DNA of 64,000 nucleotides, taken from contig JARHVA010000006.1 in NCBI GenBank assembly GCA_037957365.1, forward strand, positions 6,883,001-6,947,000, written 5' to 3'. Within the stretch, counting starts at the first letter, position 1. Each line of letters begins with the position of its first letter. A model generated the notes under the pieces. The model worked only from the letters and a program-made list of their open reading frames with translations, was not told where the DNA came from and searched no databases. Position numbers and translations under genes: made by a program. Positions 25,079-37,169 of this stretch are shown one piece after another. The stretch comes from Torreya grandis (Eukaryota; Streptophyta; Pinopsida; Cupressales; Taxaceae).

Positions 25079-26054
25079 GATAAATTGCATGAGTATCTGG
25101 AAGGAGAAGTCTTGTCTACAAAAAAGAGGTGCAGCCCATGCTTTCACATTAATGTTTGAATGCCAAAGTCAAGATTGGTGATTGCACAATAGGTCTCTTC
25201 TAGAAGAATGACATCAGCAACAGTGACTTCCTCTTCTTGATGCTCACAAATGCACATGGGCCAGCTTGTCAAGAGTGCCAAAGTCTTTTCAAAAAGGGCA
25301 CCTTTAATTCTTCTTCTCTTTTTATATATTGTAAAACTTCTCATTTGGAGAGGGATCCAATCTTTCATCTTATAAGGCAAAGCTCTGCCCAAAAATCTCT
25401 CAGGCTTGTAAGGCATAACTCTACCAGATTTTACCTTGAATCAAGACTTAGAATTTTTACCTCCATTTGGACTTGCACTCATGCATATGTCTATGTTTTA
25501 TTTTTATGTTAAGTCATTTTATTTTATGCTTTTCATAGAATGATTCCAACATGTCTAGTGCATTGTGAAGTTCTTCTTCTGCAGGTCTACCAAAAGTGTC
25601 TACAACAGGAATATAGGCGCATGTGAATAGGCTGCCAAAGTGTGTCTCAAAACACCTTTGATAGTTCTTCCTCCCTGTATCTCTATGGACCCTTGACTCA
25701 CTAATATAGAAGAGTTTCCCACATCAGATGAAGTGTATGGGAGCTTCTTCTTGGTGAAAAGTGTATTTTTGGGATGAGTGGATCAACTTTTTTAGTGTAT
25801 CACCTTTTTATCTTAGGTCTAGGTTTTTTTTTCCTATAATCCTTCTCCCTTTTCATCCCCCCCATTTTTCATTTATTTGTTAGCAGTAGAGAATCCATGA
25901 CCTAAAAGATACATCAGAGGGAGCTAGCCCTTATCTAGAGACTCTCCCCCAGCTTTGCTGATCCCAGAAGTGAGGGGGGAGTTTCCATTGTTGCATGTGG
26001 AAGGCAGGAGCTCAGCCTCTTGCCTAGGGTGCAATCCATTGTGTCAATAGTTTT

Positions 26055-26073
26055 TTTCATGCCTAGTGGGACC
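26055..26073 (+). promoter_or_regulatory. E3 primer-binding site (decayed)
   Basis: TTTCATGCCTAGTGGGACC, five bases past the LTR, aligns with the E6 site TGGCACGCCTGGTGGGACC. The run of T before it has replaced the leading TGG. Confidence 0.65.
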
Positions 26074-26201
26074 AACTAGGACAAGTTGCATCCAAAGATT
26101 TGAAGAATTTTTGGTGTGTTCTTCAACCAACCAGCCTTTGGAGGCTTTTTCATCAACACCAATGGTGACTCTGAGTTGAATCAATTGGTTAAGCAGTTCT
26201 G

Positions 26202-28085
26202 GTGCCATTAAGAAATCTTATTTTTTGTATGTATAATCCCATTGCCCAACATAATGGGTCTTTTATTCCTTCATTTAACTATGATCAAGCTCAATATTTT
26301 CATGCAATCAACTCAAGTATCTCTCTTAGTTGCCCTTCAATAATAAGGGAAACTGCATTGGAGTTTGAGAAGCAAGTAATGGAGATCGATATATTAGATG
26401 AGCAGTATGGATATCAGCAAGAGTTGATGTATAAAGAGGAGTGTTTGTTTAGGCAAGCTCAGGCCTTGCAATCCATGGAGGAGGAGGTAGCAAAATGGAG
26501 GAATCCATTCATGCAAGTTAGATAGCCTTGTGCACCCCCTCCTATTCTAAAGAAAGCCCCCTCTTGTGCACTAAATCCTTTCTATCAAATGGCACTTTCT
26601 CATTCTAGCTCATCATGATGCATTAATTGATCCTGCTCTTAATCCCATGTGCATAGCTTTCTAGCATGCCTCTCTTTAGGCAGCTCTTCCTGTACATGAG
26701 TAGACCCTTCCTAACCTTCCTCAACTTCCTCAGGTCTCTCAGTATGATCTCTAGATTCCAAGTTAGAAGAGGGAAAATCATGAACTAGTTTAAAAACTTG
26801 AAGAAAACAAAGTTGTTGTCTGTCCACAGGAGAAAAAATCCAATCCCAAGGACATGAGTTGAAAGAAAACAATGGAATCATGGGGCAGGAAGGAAGAGGA
26901 GGAAAAAGGTTTTGATCAAAACCATGAATAATTCAAGGCTATTCCTACTCATAATGGTGTTTGTGACCTCCAAGAAAGGATTTTCCAAGAGGATATAGCC
27001 AGAAGAATTGTAGAGTTGGAATCCAAAGAGAGACTCCTCAGCTAATGTGTGATGGATGGTTCAGACCCAATGGCACATTCCATGTTTAAACACACCCCAC
27101 ATACACACCTCCAAGAGAGCTATCAGGACACACCTGATATAGATGAAGTGTTGGCCAAATGGAAAGAGGAGAATCATTCGATTCTAGCTCAAGGACTGCC
27201 TCCTCTTCCACATGGTTTTTTCACTTCACCACTTCTCAAAAAGGAACCTATTTTGTAGGAGGCAAGTGAGGAGTAGAAGATCCAATCTATAGTTGTCTAA
27301 GAGGCTATCATGGATGTCAAATAAGAATAAATCATCATCGAGGCTCCTTTGAGAGACATCATCAGCAATGGAGAAGACACATGGCATGCATACATGCAGA
27401 TGTTCTAGTAATATAAGGAGGAACGTAAGCATGGTGAGCTCTCTCCCCCTTTGTTTGATGAAATTCCTTGTTACTTCGATGAGGATGATGACTATGCTAA
27501 GGAGCCATAGTTAGAGGAGGATTAGGAGGATGCCTTTAAACATCTAGAGACTTTGATCCTTGAGTAGGAAAAGGAGAGGCCGTTTCATCTTGAGGACAGC
27601 TTTGAAGAAGAGAGCCTTAAACAAAGAGGTGATGTTCTGTGGGATGAGAAATCAGTTTGTGATTCCATTTTAGACATCACAATAGTCACCCTTCTTAAAG
27701 AAGGCCATGAGGGAGTAGAGAATGAGTTTGATAGGGTCTTCAATGAAGTAGAAGGAAATGGGTCAAACCATGATGCACTGTAGAGGGACTATACGTATCA
27801 AAGGGCTTATGGTGATGAGCCAATAACTATTGATTTCTTAGTGGAATACACTAGCACGAAGGGCAAGCATTCAACAAGATTTAAATAACAAGAAGAGTAC
27901 ATATATGTTGGAAGCATGTTTGATTTTGATCCACTTAGATGCAAGTAAACCAAGGTGACAAACAAGAGGAGCAAGTCACCAAATCTCCATTTCATTCAGC
28001 CACTTGTCTGGCACCATAAGTTTCTTAGCCAGGGAGGGGACTTAAAAAGTTTTCCCTTTGATCCAAGAGGGAGGTAGATATACCT
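26202..28085 (+). pseudogene. E3 acidic ORF of unknown function
   Basis: About 600 codons can be read with few frame changes: open 26202-26525, then stop-interrupted to 28085. No known domain. Visible traits: N-terminal Tyr/Pro/Ser part, EFEKQVMEIDILDEQYG helix-like segment (about 26360-26410), Glu/Lys-rich middle, PLPHGFF near 27210, several acidic clusters (FDEDDDYAKEP, 27475; LEEDSFEEES-like, 27590), and a basic tail near 27950. Most stops are TAG/TAA where Gln, Glu or Trp would fit. E8 carries a counterpart with the same N-terminal layout (YEKKMREIDI). Candidate structural (gag-like) protein of a non-autonomous group; this is inference. Confidence 0.6.
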
Positions 28086-28338
28086 AGTTAGCTGTATATA
28101 GTAGTTTGCTTTTAGTTTCTTTTCCTACTTTCCCTAAGTGCAGTTTGCACAAGTAGTGTTTTTAGCTTTGTGTGTGTTTTCCTTTGTGTGTGGGGTAAAA
28201 GCTCATGATTGATTCTTGGATCTATCAAGGATATTGTTAACCTTTCTTCAACGCTGCATTCTAACTTTGTGCCTAATGGAATTCAAGGCAACTGGTCTCT
28301 AAGCATAGCAGACATGCTTCCCCTAAGAGTCACCAATT

Positions 28339-30614
28339 TGTTGACCATTTTGGTCCTATAGGCCAAAATTGGTCCCCTTTTTTTTCCCTGCTATTCTAAG
28401 CTAGTACATTTTTATTTTTGCACAAGTCTTGGAAATTTCTACAGATTTTACAGGGGATTCTACAAATTCTACAAGCATTTCTACAGACTTTGTAGAGATT
28501 TCTACGGACTCTGTAGGTCCATTTCTATAGACTCTGTAGGTATGGATTTCTACAGACTCGGCAAGCAGAAAACTATGGACTCTACAAGAAGAGGCAAGTT
28601 CCCACTTAGGCACAAAATGGACCTTTTCAAGTGCCCTTGTAGAGGGAAGTTTGGGACTCAAGAGCCTTGTAGAGGGTAGGGAACACTTTTGTGAAGAGGC
28701 CATAGAGAAAAGTTGAAAAGGTAAGTTTCTTTCAAAAATTTGTCTAAGGCAAAGGAAATACCCTTCAGAAGGGTTGTTTCTAATTTTTCTGAAGGGAACT
28801 TTTCAAAGGCAGTCAAAGAAACAAAGGAAGAAATCATTTGGAATTTTTATCTAAAGAAATTCCTTCAGACAAAAAGTTCAAAGGAATTCAGAAGACAAGA
28901 AAAGACTTAAGGCAAAGGTGAGAATAATTTCTTTGGACTTTTTGTCCAAAAGAATTCCTTCGGACAAAATGTCTAAAGAAATTTGAGAAAGCCATGAGCC
29001 AAAAGCCCAGGGAGAAAATTTGAAGAAGCAAACAAGGCAATTCTTGTGGACTTTTTTAGCCATGAGAAAATGTCTACAGAAAAAGTTCATGAGAAAAGGT
29101 TTCGAAGAAAATAGACTGCCGAAGGACCCCAAAGGGCAAGTACCCTTACAAAGAACTCTCATCCAAAAAGGAAGGCACTTCCCCATAAGCCAAAGGGTCA
29201 CCTTCCCTTCGGGAAGGTTCAAAACAAGAATTCTGAAGGAAAAGGAGCAATAGAAGAAGTTGAGAGAAAGAGATAGCCAATGAAATTCCAAGGGGTGACG
29301 GGCCCGAAGATGTCAAAGTCAAGCACGGTGAACTAGTCATTGGAAGTTCAAACATAGTGACGGGTGTGTGAATGTCAATTTCAAGGCTCGTGAAATAGCT
29401 GTTGATTTTGAAAAGCCTAAGGAAGAGCCCAAGGAATGCAGTGACCCACCAAAAGATAGCCCCAAGGGCCGAAGGAGCCAAAAAGAGACAAAGTGCAGAA
29501 GTAGACAAACAGTCTAGGCGGCAAAGAAGAGGTGTCAACTCAAGGAGTTAATTTTAGTGGTTGGAATAGTGCTTGCCAAGTGGTCATCAAATGGCACAAT
29601 AGTAAGTGACACGATCCATTTTCTTCATTTGCATTTATAAGCAGACAAGCCAAGTGAGTATTTGGAAGGAGCAGTCTTGTATGTAGAAAAGAGGCATGGC
29701 CCGTGCTTTCACATTAATGTTTGAACGCCAAAGTCAAGATCGACGATTGCATAATAGGCCTCTTTTATAAGAATGACATTAACAATAGTGACTTCCTCTT
29801 CTTGATGCTCACAAATGTACATGGGCCAGCTTGTCAAGAGCACCAAAGTATTTTCAAAAAGGGTGCCTTTACTTCTTCTTCTCTTTCTATATATTGTAAA
29901 ACTTCTCATTTGGAGAGGGATCCAATCTTTCAACTTGTAAGGCAAAGCTCTGCCCAAAAATCTCTCAGGCTTGTAAGGCAGAACTTTGCCAGATTTTACC
30001 TTGAATCAAGACTTAGCATTTTTACCTCCATCTGGACTTGCACTCACGCATATGTCTATGTTTTATTTTTGTGTTAAGTCATTTTATTTTATGCTTTTCA
30101 TAGAACAATTCCAACATGTCTAGTGCATTGTGAAGTTTTTCTTCTACAGGTCTGCCAGAAGTGTCTACAACAGGAATATAGGCGCATGTGAATAGGCTGC
30201 CAAAGTGTGTCTCAAAACACCTTTGATATTTATTCCTCCTTGTATCTCTATGAACACTTGACTCACTGATACAGAAGAGTTTCCCACATTAGATGAAGTG
30301 TATGGGAGCTTCTTCTTGGTGAAAAGTGTATTTTCAGGCTGAGTGGATCATCTTTTTTGGTGTATCACCTTTTAAGCTTAGGTCTAGGTTTTGTTTTCCT
30401 ATAATCCTTCTCCCTTTTCATCCCCCCCCTTTTTCATTTATTTATTAGCAGTAGAGAATCCAGGACCTAAAAGATACATCACAGGGAGCTATCCCTTATC
30501 TAGAGACTCTCCGCCCAACTACGCTGGTCCCACAGGCGAAGGGGAGTTTCCATTGTTGTGTGTGGAAGGCAAGAGCTCGGCCTCCTGCTCAGGGTGCAAT
30601 CCACTTCGTCAACA
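28339..30614 (+). repeat. E3 3' LTR
   Basis: Direct repeat of 23821-26049, TGTTGACC to GTCAACA. The first 60 bases hold a short insertion relative to the left copy (TTGGTCCCC plus T-run). TATA box TATAAGCA at 29636-29643. Confidence 0.92.
28434..28590 (+). repeat. Minisatellite in E3 3' LTR
   Basis: Units such as ATTTCTACAGACTTTGTAG; one more unit than in the 5' LTR by eye, so copy number changed after insertion or during reverse transcription. Confidence 0.7.
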
Positions 30615-30619
30615 AGAAG
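30615..30619. repeat. Target-site duplication of E3, right (AGAAG)
   Basis: Perfect copy of 23816-23820. Confidence 0.88.
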
Positions 30620-30953
30620 AAAAGTGTCTTTTGTTAAGTTTATCCAAAAGAGAAAGGTATATGTGTTTCAAGGAAATTTAACAGGTTGGTTTGGATCATA
30701 TTTTCTATTTGATGAGTGGCATACATTTTTTTTTTATGGATCTTATGATTATTTAAGATAGAAGTCTAGTAAGCTTGTATGGTAGTTTTTCATGGTGAGT
30801 GGATATCTAAAGATGCTTAAAAGGTGAAATTACTTAGAAATATTATGGGGAGTCCCTCTAAAATGTTTATTGAAGAGTTACATCAAATTTCAATTGTTTT
30901 TTATGTGTTTTTTTTTACATTGGTTGCAGTGTTTGGTTGAAGAAGAGTGTTGG
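30620..30953 (+). other. E2 3' internal part
   Basis: Continuation of E2 beyond the E3 insertion. T-rich, no domain. A short frame at 30620-30760 is open but unrecognised. Confidence 0.4.
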
Positions 30954-31041
30954 CTTGATCAAGTTGATTTATGATAATAATTTGAAAAGATTGAAATTGT
31001 AATATCTAGCCTCACTGAATCACCCCCAGTGATTGTACTTA
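30954..31041 (+). repeat. E2 3' LTR fragment
   Basis: CTTGATCAAGTTGATTTATG, GATTGAAATTGTAATATCTA and the CACCCCC stretch match 20099-20175. The sequence upstream does not align well, so the LTR is truncated or strongly diverged. Confidence 0.6.
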
Positions 31042-31388
31042 TATTGGTCATATTGGTTGAAAATTTACTAATAAATAGTGAACATAATGGGAATATAAGT
31101 ACACATAGATAGGTCGACTGTGTACTACATGTAGGAAGTTTAAAAAGTTTGTAAGAGACTATATCGATTTGAATGATAGTGTTCTAAAATAGAGGAAAAT
31201 ATTACAAGATAATTTGAAGAAAAATTAAAGCAAACACACAAAAAATTAGATCAATGTGACTAATCTAATTTGAATACACATCACAAACCTTGCACTAACA
31301 TTAGCCAATGCAAGTTTTGTAATACAACATACAATAATCAAAGGACAAGCATTAATTGGAAAGTAAATACTAACTAGTTGGTCATCCT
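31042..31388. other. Left flank of E5
   Basis: Non-coding. Holds ATAGGTCGACTGTGT at about 31110, resembling ATAGGTCGACTATGT near 55286 on the other side of E5, so both flanks may belong to one older repeat. Confidence 0.4.
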
Positions 31389-31809
31389 TCTTAGATTAAT
31401 ACTCTTAATGGTAAGCTTAAATTGGGTCTTAATCAAGGGAATATTTAACTTAGCGTAATCCATGTGGGGTTTAATGTTACATACCCACATGTCTAGTTAA
31501 GGAGTCAACATGGTTATTGGAATGTTGACATTAGTACCCTAGTTAGGTAACTATTCGTTTGGCAACTGAACTAGTTTCACACTACCAAATGAACCCTCCT
31601 CACCTTCCCTCAAAATTATATAAATAAAGGGTAAGGCTTGAGCTTTGTAATAAAAGGTTGAATAATAATGATATTTTGGAGGTGCAGGTAAGCAAGTTAG
31701 ATAATCAATACTTTGATTCTATATAGTTGATTGCTTTAAGTGTAGAAGGATGTTTTGGTCGAGGTGACCCTTGATAAATTGTATGCATCCCACATTTATA
31801 ATTTCTACA
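31389..31809 (+). repeat. E5 5' LTR (copia type)
   Basis: 421 bp. Matches the 3' LTR pieces at 35872-36085, 45649-45705 and 54565-54709. It starts TCTTAGATTAATACTC (3' copy TGTTAGAGTAATACTC) and ends TTTCTACA. TATA box TATATAAATA at 31617-31626, in the other copy TATAAATA at 45660-45667. Confidence 0.9.
31617..31626 (+). promoter_or_regulatory. TATA box of E5 5' LTR
   Basis: TATATAAATA, conserved as TATAAATA (45660-45667) in the 3' LTR; about 185 bp from the LTR end. Confidence 0.6.
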
Positions 31810-31822
31810 TGGTATCAAATCC
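31810..31822 (+). promoter_or_regulatory. E5 primer-binding site
   Basis: TGGTATCAAATCC adjoins the LTR end; consensus TGGTATCAGAGCC for initiator tRNA-Met with two changes. Confidence 0.85.
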
Positions 31823-34150
31823 AATCTTGTAACCCTCCTTCTCACTAATCCCTCCATCTAGTCATGCTACTCAATTAGAGCAACAGTGTCAAAAAGAGGA
31901 CAATGAGAGTTGTTATAATGTCTTGGAGGTAATTTTTCAATCTAGAGGTCATTTTGATTTTTGGAGATGATAAAAATTTTCTAGCATGTTTATGGAAGTC
32001 ATGAAAGGTGGTTCAAGCTTTTAGTTTGCTGAAATTGGTCACCAGATGCTCTATATCTATTCGAGAGGGATTTTATTTGTTGAATAATTTATGGAAAATT
32101 TGCATGTATTAACATAGATTTGACCATACAAATATGTCTAAAGTAATCAAATTAGCAGGGGTAGACTTTTGTTTTGTAGAAAATAAACATGTGGTGTATT
32201 TGATATGGTTATTTTCCCCTGCCACCTACCTTACCTTATCCCTTTACCATATTTTTTCCCTACATATCCCCTTCTCCCTTCTACCATGTAGCCACTCCAT
32301 CCACTTGCCCCCTACCAATTGCCTCTCCCCTTAGACCATATGACTCCCTTCTATCTAACACCCACTACCTAGCTATGTCCCACACTTGACCAACCCTATG
32401 CACCATACCAGTGCTACCCCCATGACTTCTACCTCCCCACTACATACTCATCTCCACAACCCTGCACTCCTCCCAGTGGTCCACCCAGCTCTATCCACCA
32501 CAACCCACCTTTGCCCAATTTTCTACTCTGATCCACTTCCATGTTCTACTCATCCATGCTAATCCTTATTACAATACCTCCAATAGCTTGATCCACCACC
32601 TATGCCAAACTCAACCACCTGCATCCCTTATTTCTTGTAATTTACCCATCTTGCAACCAAAAACCAAAAAAAAACACAAACAACAAACATGCTTTTTGTT
32701 TTTTCAAATGGTACATTTGGTTTGGAATTAAAATTAGTATTGTAATTATCCATAAATAATTTTAATTAAAGCATTATCCATATGAATTTTTTTTGAGGTA
32801 GGGATTTGAGTTTGACTTTGGCATGTGTGATTAAAAATTTAAGTGTTTAAAATGCACATTCAAATGGACAAATGCCAAACTAGCAACATTTGTGGACATT
32901 ATCGACCCACCAACACATATCATCTTTTTTGAAATTTGCATGTTTTTAAAGCACACCTATATTTTTCAAATCCAATGTTTAAATTATTTGGTGGGGTATG
33001 CTAGTTGGTTCATTTTTTATGACCCCATTAGTGTGCACTACAGAGCCTTACCATGGTTCCTTTTCCATTTGATAAATATCAATAGGTGAGGCTCGATTTG
33101 ACAAGAGGTTAGGCCCCCCACATAAACACTTATTTTTTTCTAATTAGTGCTTTATGATCCATATGCATGCCCAATTGGTGTTTTTAGGATTCATACTTAC
33201 ATGTTTGTCTTTTTTGTCAGACCCCCTCCATTGCAAGTTTTTTCAAACACACTTGCATGGCTTTACTCATATCTTGAGAGCTGTTTGGTGTTTAGAGGTA
33301 ATTATTATTGAATTAAAAAAATGTTTATGAGTAATTCCATGCAATATATTCATATTTTTTCTAATTTATTAGAAAGCATGATTTTTTTCAGATTCCATAG
33401 GCCTTCTTGGTGTGCGAACATCATCAAACTTTATAGGTACTTTTCTCCACTAAGCACCTTTTGATGTGCCATTTTTTTTAACATGCATGTGTTTTCACTA
33501 ATAATCCATATTTTTAATTAAATTTGAGTCATGTTTTACCGAAATAAGATTTATTTTCTAGTTTTAACTAAAATTATAATTAAGTGACAAATTTTGTAAA
33601 ATAACATCATTATAAGTAGTTTGGAGGGATTTATTTTGGTATTGCACTCCTTATAAAGTGGAAACTCATTTTTAAGTGGATACATACTTGTATAAGTCAC
33701 TCTTGTAGATTATGTCTTGCATTTGTTTTTTTTGCACTTATGGTTTGTGCCCTATCTTTGAGAGTGGACATTCACATGTTGACATCTTTTTGGTTTGTTT
33801 CATGTCTCCTTCAAGGCCTCTTTCTTAGTAGCTTAAATTATTCTTTGGAGACACCCTCAAATCTCCTTTCTTAGTTCCTTGAATTATTTTTTATGTTTCT
33901 TTCAAGGCCCCTTTCTTAGCGTATTCCATTCTTTTTTAGAGACATCACCAAGGCACCTTTCTAAGCGACTTGTCTTTATTTTTACTTTCAATGGCTTCAT
34001 GCCTTGTTGTAATCTCACTCAATTAAGAAAATAATAAATTTACATCTAATAGTGACATTGTTAAAAATTGTCAAGGAAAACAAGGCCCCTAAAACACCGA
34101 ATGTTCTCCTCCCCTCAACACTTGATGCACATGATTCACTTATTCATAAT
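31823..34150 (+). other. E5 internal, 5' part
   Basis: 31870-32190 is a decayed coding-like stretch that could be the N-terminal gag. 32200-32640 is a C/T-rich tract with many CCA, CCT and TAC codons (Pro, Ser, Tyr, His); its strand bias suggests a Pro-rich linker on +. 32641-34150 is non-coding with repeated words such as CTTTCTTAG (33826, 33870, 33914, 33958) in three to four units of about 45-65 bp. Confidence 0.45.
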
Positions 34151-35530
34151 TTTTAAGTTGATATTACATTGTTATAGTCATAGGCTGATCATATGGAACA
34201 CATAACAACCACCCTTGTTCTACATTTAGTTAATGAATCTAAATTTGGCATGCATCCCTTAGATGTTCTCTTAGATTTTGATCTATCAGCCACTAAGTCA
34301 TTTTGTGATCTTGCTATACCAATAATTACCTTTGTTGCAATTCACGATATTATTGATCATACTATTGATATGTTTTTTTCATTTGAGAAGCACACAACTG
34401 GTTTTAGTTTTGATATACTCCATACCATGGGTTATTCTACTAAAGGTCTTAAAAATAATGCATAAGATATTATTTTCCCCATCCAACCTGTTCATTGGAT
34501 TACTTATCATGGCATTGGCTTTTGAGCCAGTGCTTCCACATATTCTTTGGGACCATTATGTATTAGCTCTACACCAAATTTTATTCACGTCACACTTCTA
34601 GAGGATATTGAGTGACATGGTAATACTACATATAGGCATTCATCAGATATTTATTTAGGAATGAGAGTCCTAAGTCATCTTGCCCTTTACTTGTGCTTAA
34701 GAACCCTGAGTGTTCTTTTGTTAGGCATGTGATTCCTAATACCTTATCAAATTCACTTAGGCTTTTGAGTCTTACATCTGATATAGACATTTATTTGCAT
34801 TCATCATTTATTCACATGGCACTAAATCACTTTGAGGAATATTCTTCCACCTTCTATTATTATTTGGGATGGATTGATGATCAGTTATGGTGGCATCATC
34901 AACATTATCTGCATGGAATCTACTAGCATGGTTCTTCTATTGTTCAGATGCATATTTTGCATTTCATTCATACTAAATACTATTAATCCCTTTTTATATC
35001 ACATTTAAGGTCTTGTAATGACTTCTTCAACAAATATATTGCTTTTTGTGGTGAATTATTTATATATTTTTAGTATATGTTTGATTATTCAATTTTTTGG
35101 GTATATTGTACTCACACTGAATTATATATTGCCATTAAGGATTTGATTTTTACAGCCTAGTCTACCTTCATGTGTGTGTACATTGGTTTTTTACCCTTTA
35201 ATATTTCAATTTCTTGTCTTTCCCATCACCACTAGGACCATCTTTTTTTGAGAGACCATTTTTGTATTCTTCGACACCTTGGTAGTCCGTATGTTTCCTT
35301 TTTGTGATACTTCTCTGGTATTTTTAACTACTATAATTGATCCATGTTTGAGGATTCAACACACTCATACATTTTTTTGCAACCACTCCACCCATTCCAC
35401 ATTGTGGGGAGATGTGTGTATAGATACTACTTCTTTGGGTGTTGAGTGTTTTTTGTACCATGTAGTACTCTTTTATACTTTTGATTGCTTCTTCACTGTT
35501 GAGTGTCACTTGAACCTCCTATAGATAGTT
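34151..35530 (+). pseudogene. E5 internal ORF of unknown function
   Basis: A mostly readable stretch over several frames: 34193-34465, 34332-34601, 34693-34926 and 35279-35524. Phrases include FGMHPLDVLLDFDLS, IPIITFVAIHDIIDHTIDMF and FSFDILHTMGYSTKGLKN. I recognise no copia integrase or RT motif. Could be an accessory or captured sequence in a non-autonomous element, or a heavily decayed pol part. Broken by stops and shifts. Confidence 0.4.
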
Positions 35531-35862
35531 GATAGCAATTTGGGTATTGAACATCCCTTGCACCTACTTCAGTGATGGATTTCATCCCATTCAGTATAGT
35601 CTATTTTTTTGAGAGACCATTATTTTATCTCTTATTTTCTAGTTCTATGATCAGTGTTTTTTGTGAGTGAGTCTTGTATAGAGTACATGTTCCTATTTAA
35701 CTTAGTAGTTATAGTGAATCGACATACATGTATTCTAGTAAGATGGATTGGATACTATAAGGATAGTTAGTACTTTATTGTATATTTATAAATTGGTACC
35801 TGATCAAGCCTTTATTTTTGGAACCCATTTTATAAGTTTTCTCTTATCCCTAAGTTAATCTT

Positions 35863-35870
35863 AAGGGGAT
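35863..35870 (+). promoter_or_regulatory. E5 polypurine tract
   Basis: AAGGGGAT just before the 3' LTR start (ATGTTAGAG), the usual position of the plus-strand primer. Confidence 0.7.
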
Positions 35871-35871
35871 A

Positions 35872-36085
35872 TGTTAGAGTAATACTCTTATTGGTAAGTT
35901 GAACATGGGTTTTAACCAAGGTAATCTTTATCTTAGTTAGTGTAACCCATGTGGGGTTTGATTTTATACACCCATTTGTCTAATTAAGGAGTCAACATGG
36001 TTGATGAAATGTTGACATTAGTACCCTATTTAGGTAACTATTCATTTGGCAAATGAACCAATTTCACTTTATGAAATGAACCTTG
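35872..36085 (+). repeat. E5 3' LTR, part 1
   Basis: Starts TGTTAGAGTAATACTC; matches 31389-31600, then is cut by E4. The last five bases (CCTTG, 36081-36085) are the left target duplication of E4. Confidence 0.85.
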
Positions 36086-36623
36086 TTTAGCTCCAAGAAT
36101 ATCAATGGAACAACTAGTGTTTGGTAGGGTGCTAAATGAAACCATTAAGAGGCTAGAAGGTTTAGGGGTTCTATGGGATATAAGAGGTCTATAGTGGCAT
36201 CATGTTTGCTAGCTTACACTAGGCTATAAATAGACTTGTAAACTAGGTTGTGGATAGTATAATTGAGCACACAAATTACTTAGGAACCTATAGTGGATCT
36301 AACCATAATAAATCAAGTGGATAAAACTATATTATTGGTTACATAAACAATATAAAAACAACAATAATAAATGAAATGTAAATATAACAATTAAGGAACT
36401 TTGAGGACAAATGAAATATATTTTATGCAACAAAGACATTTTCAAGCAAGGGTTCAAGAGTATGCCTATTATAGATTTGAGCTATCCTTTCAAAGCAACA
36501 CTACTATTTTCTAATCATGCCATGTTCTAGTTTTAGCAAGAAAGGGAGAGAATGTGCAAGTTTTCTAGTGTATTTTACACATGTATATCTATACTATGTA
36601 ATGAGGAACGGTTATAAAGAGAT

Positions 36624-36628
36624 AAATG
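36624..36628. repeat. Target-site duplication of solo LTR, left (AAATG)
   Basis: AAATG, repeated perfectly at 37170-37174. The empty site is preserved in the other E4 LTR (GAGAGAAATGGCATGC near 44607). Confidence 0.88.
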
Positions 36629-37169
36629 TGATCTGAGAAACATTTTAGGTGATAATTCGGGTGATGGTTCTACCCCAATTGGTGGCAAAACTTTTGGGAT
36701 CCATAATTTTTGCACCATAGCTTTGTTTGACTCCCCATTTGAATCATTGGAAAGCTAAGAATGAGGGTAACATCATGAGATAGCACTAATATTTTATTGG
36801 TGGGTTTTTGAATCCATAAAAACAAATAGAATTACCTCAAATTTCAATTTTAGTAGTGTAGTCTAAAAATAGCAAGTTTCTAAAAATAGTAATTCCTTGA
36901 ATTTTGTATTATTGTAAATCATGGAAGTCGAACCACTTAATCTCCCTCGATATTGGTGACATTACACATCCTCCTCCTACCTTAAAAACATGTATAAATG
37001 AAGATGTAACCAAAAATGGAAATCAAACATCTCTTCTCAGAGATATGCATATGTTTAGGTCTACAAATTTGATCAATAAAACATCTCTTTTTAGAGATAG
37101 TATTATTATAATTGTATTGTTATTATTTCTTGAATTATCTTTCAACCAAAGATTCTAAGTTTTGGATCA
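36629..37169. mobile_element. 541-bp solo LTR
   Basis: Starts TGATCTGAG and ends TTGGATCA, so it has TGATC/GATCA inverted ends, and is flanked by AAATG on both sides. Absent from the other E4 LTR. It holds a block with ACATCTCT(T/C)TTC(A)GAGATA twice (37026 and 37080). A solo LTR left by recombination between two LTRs is the simplest reading; a short non-autonomous element is an alternative. Orientation not determined. Confidence 0.85.

Larger units (their letters stand above)
23821..26049 (+). repeat. E3 5' LTR
   Basis: Matches 28339-30614. Contains a minisatellite (23896-24025), GAAGG/CCTTC palindromes (24200-24660), a TATA box at 25071-25078 and a TTTT/CCCC pyrimidine tract near 25830-25870. 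Ends GTCAATA. Confidence 0.92.
23821..30614 (+). mobile_element. E3: large non-autonomous LTR element (LARD-like)
   Basis: 6.8-kb element nested in E2. Direct LTRs (2229 and 2276 bp) start TGTTGACC and end GTCAACA in the right copy (GTCAATA in the left), forming a 7-bp terminal inverted repeat. Perfect duplication AGAAG. The 2.3-kb interior starts with a primer site of the gypsy type and codes for one long acidic protein with no gag, protease, RT or integrase motif that I recognise. It must have relied on enzymes of another element. Its interior resembles E8. Confidence 0.9.
20099..31041 (+). mobile_element. E2: Ty1/copia-type element remnant, split by E3
   Basis: LTR end, TGGTATCA primer site and a UBN2-type gag with zinc knuckles identify a copia-lineage element. 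No protease, integrase or RT could be found in 22700-23815 or 30620-30953, so it is either a gag-only non-autonomous derivative or has lost pol. E3 interrupts it at 23820/30615. Confidence 0.7.

Noticed and set aside
32200..32640. Extensin- or Pro-rich cell-wall gene
   Set aside because: No signal peptide, no SPPPP-type repeats, and the tract lies inside the E5 element with stops in all frames.
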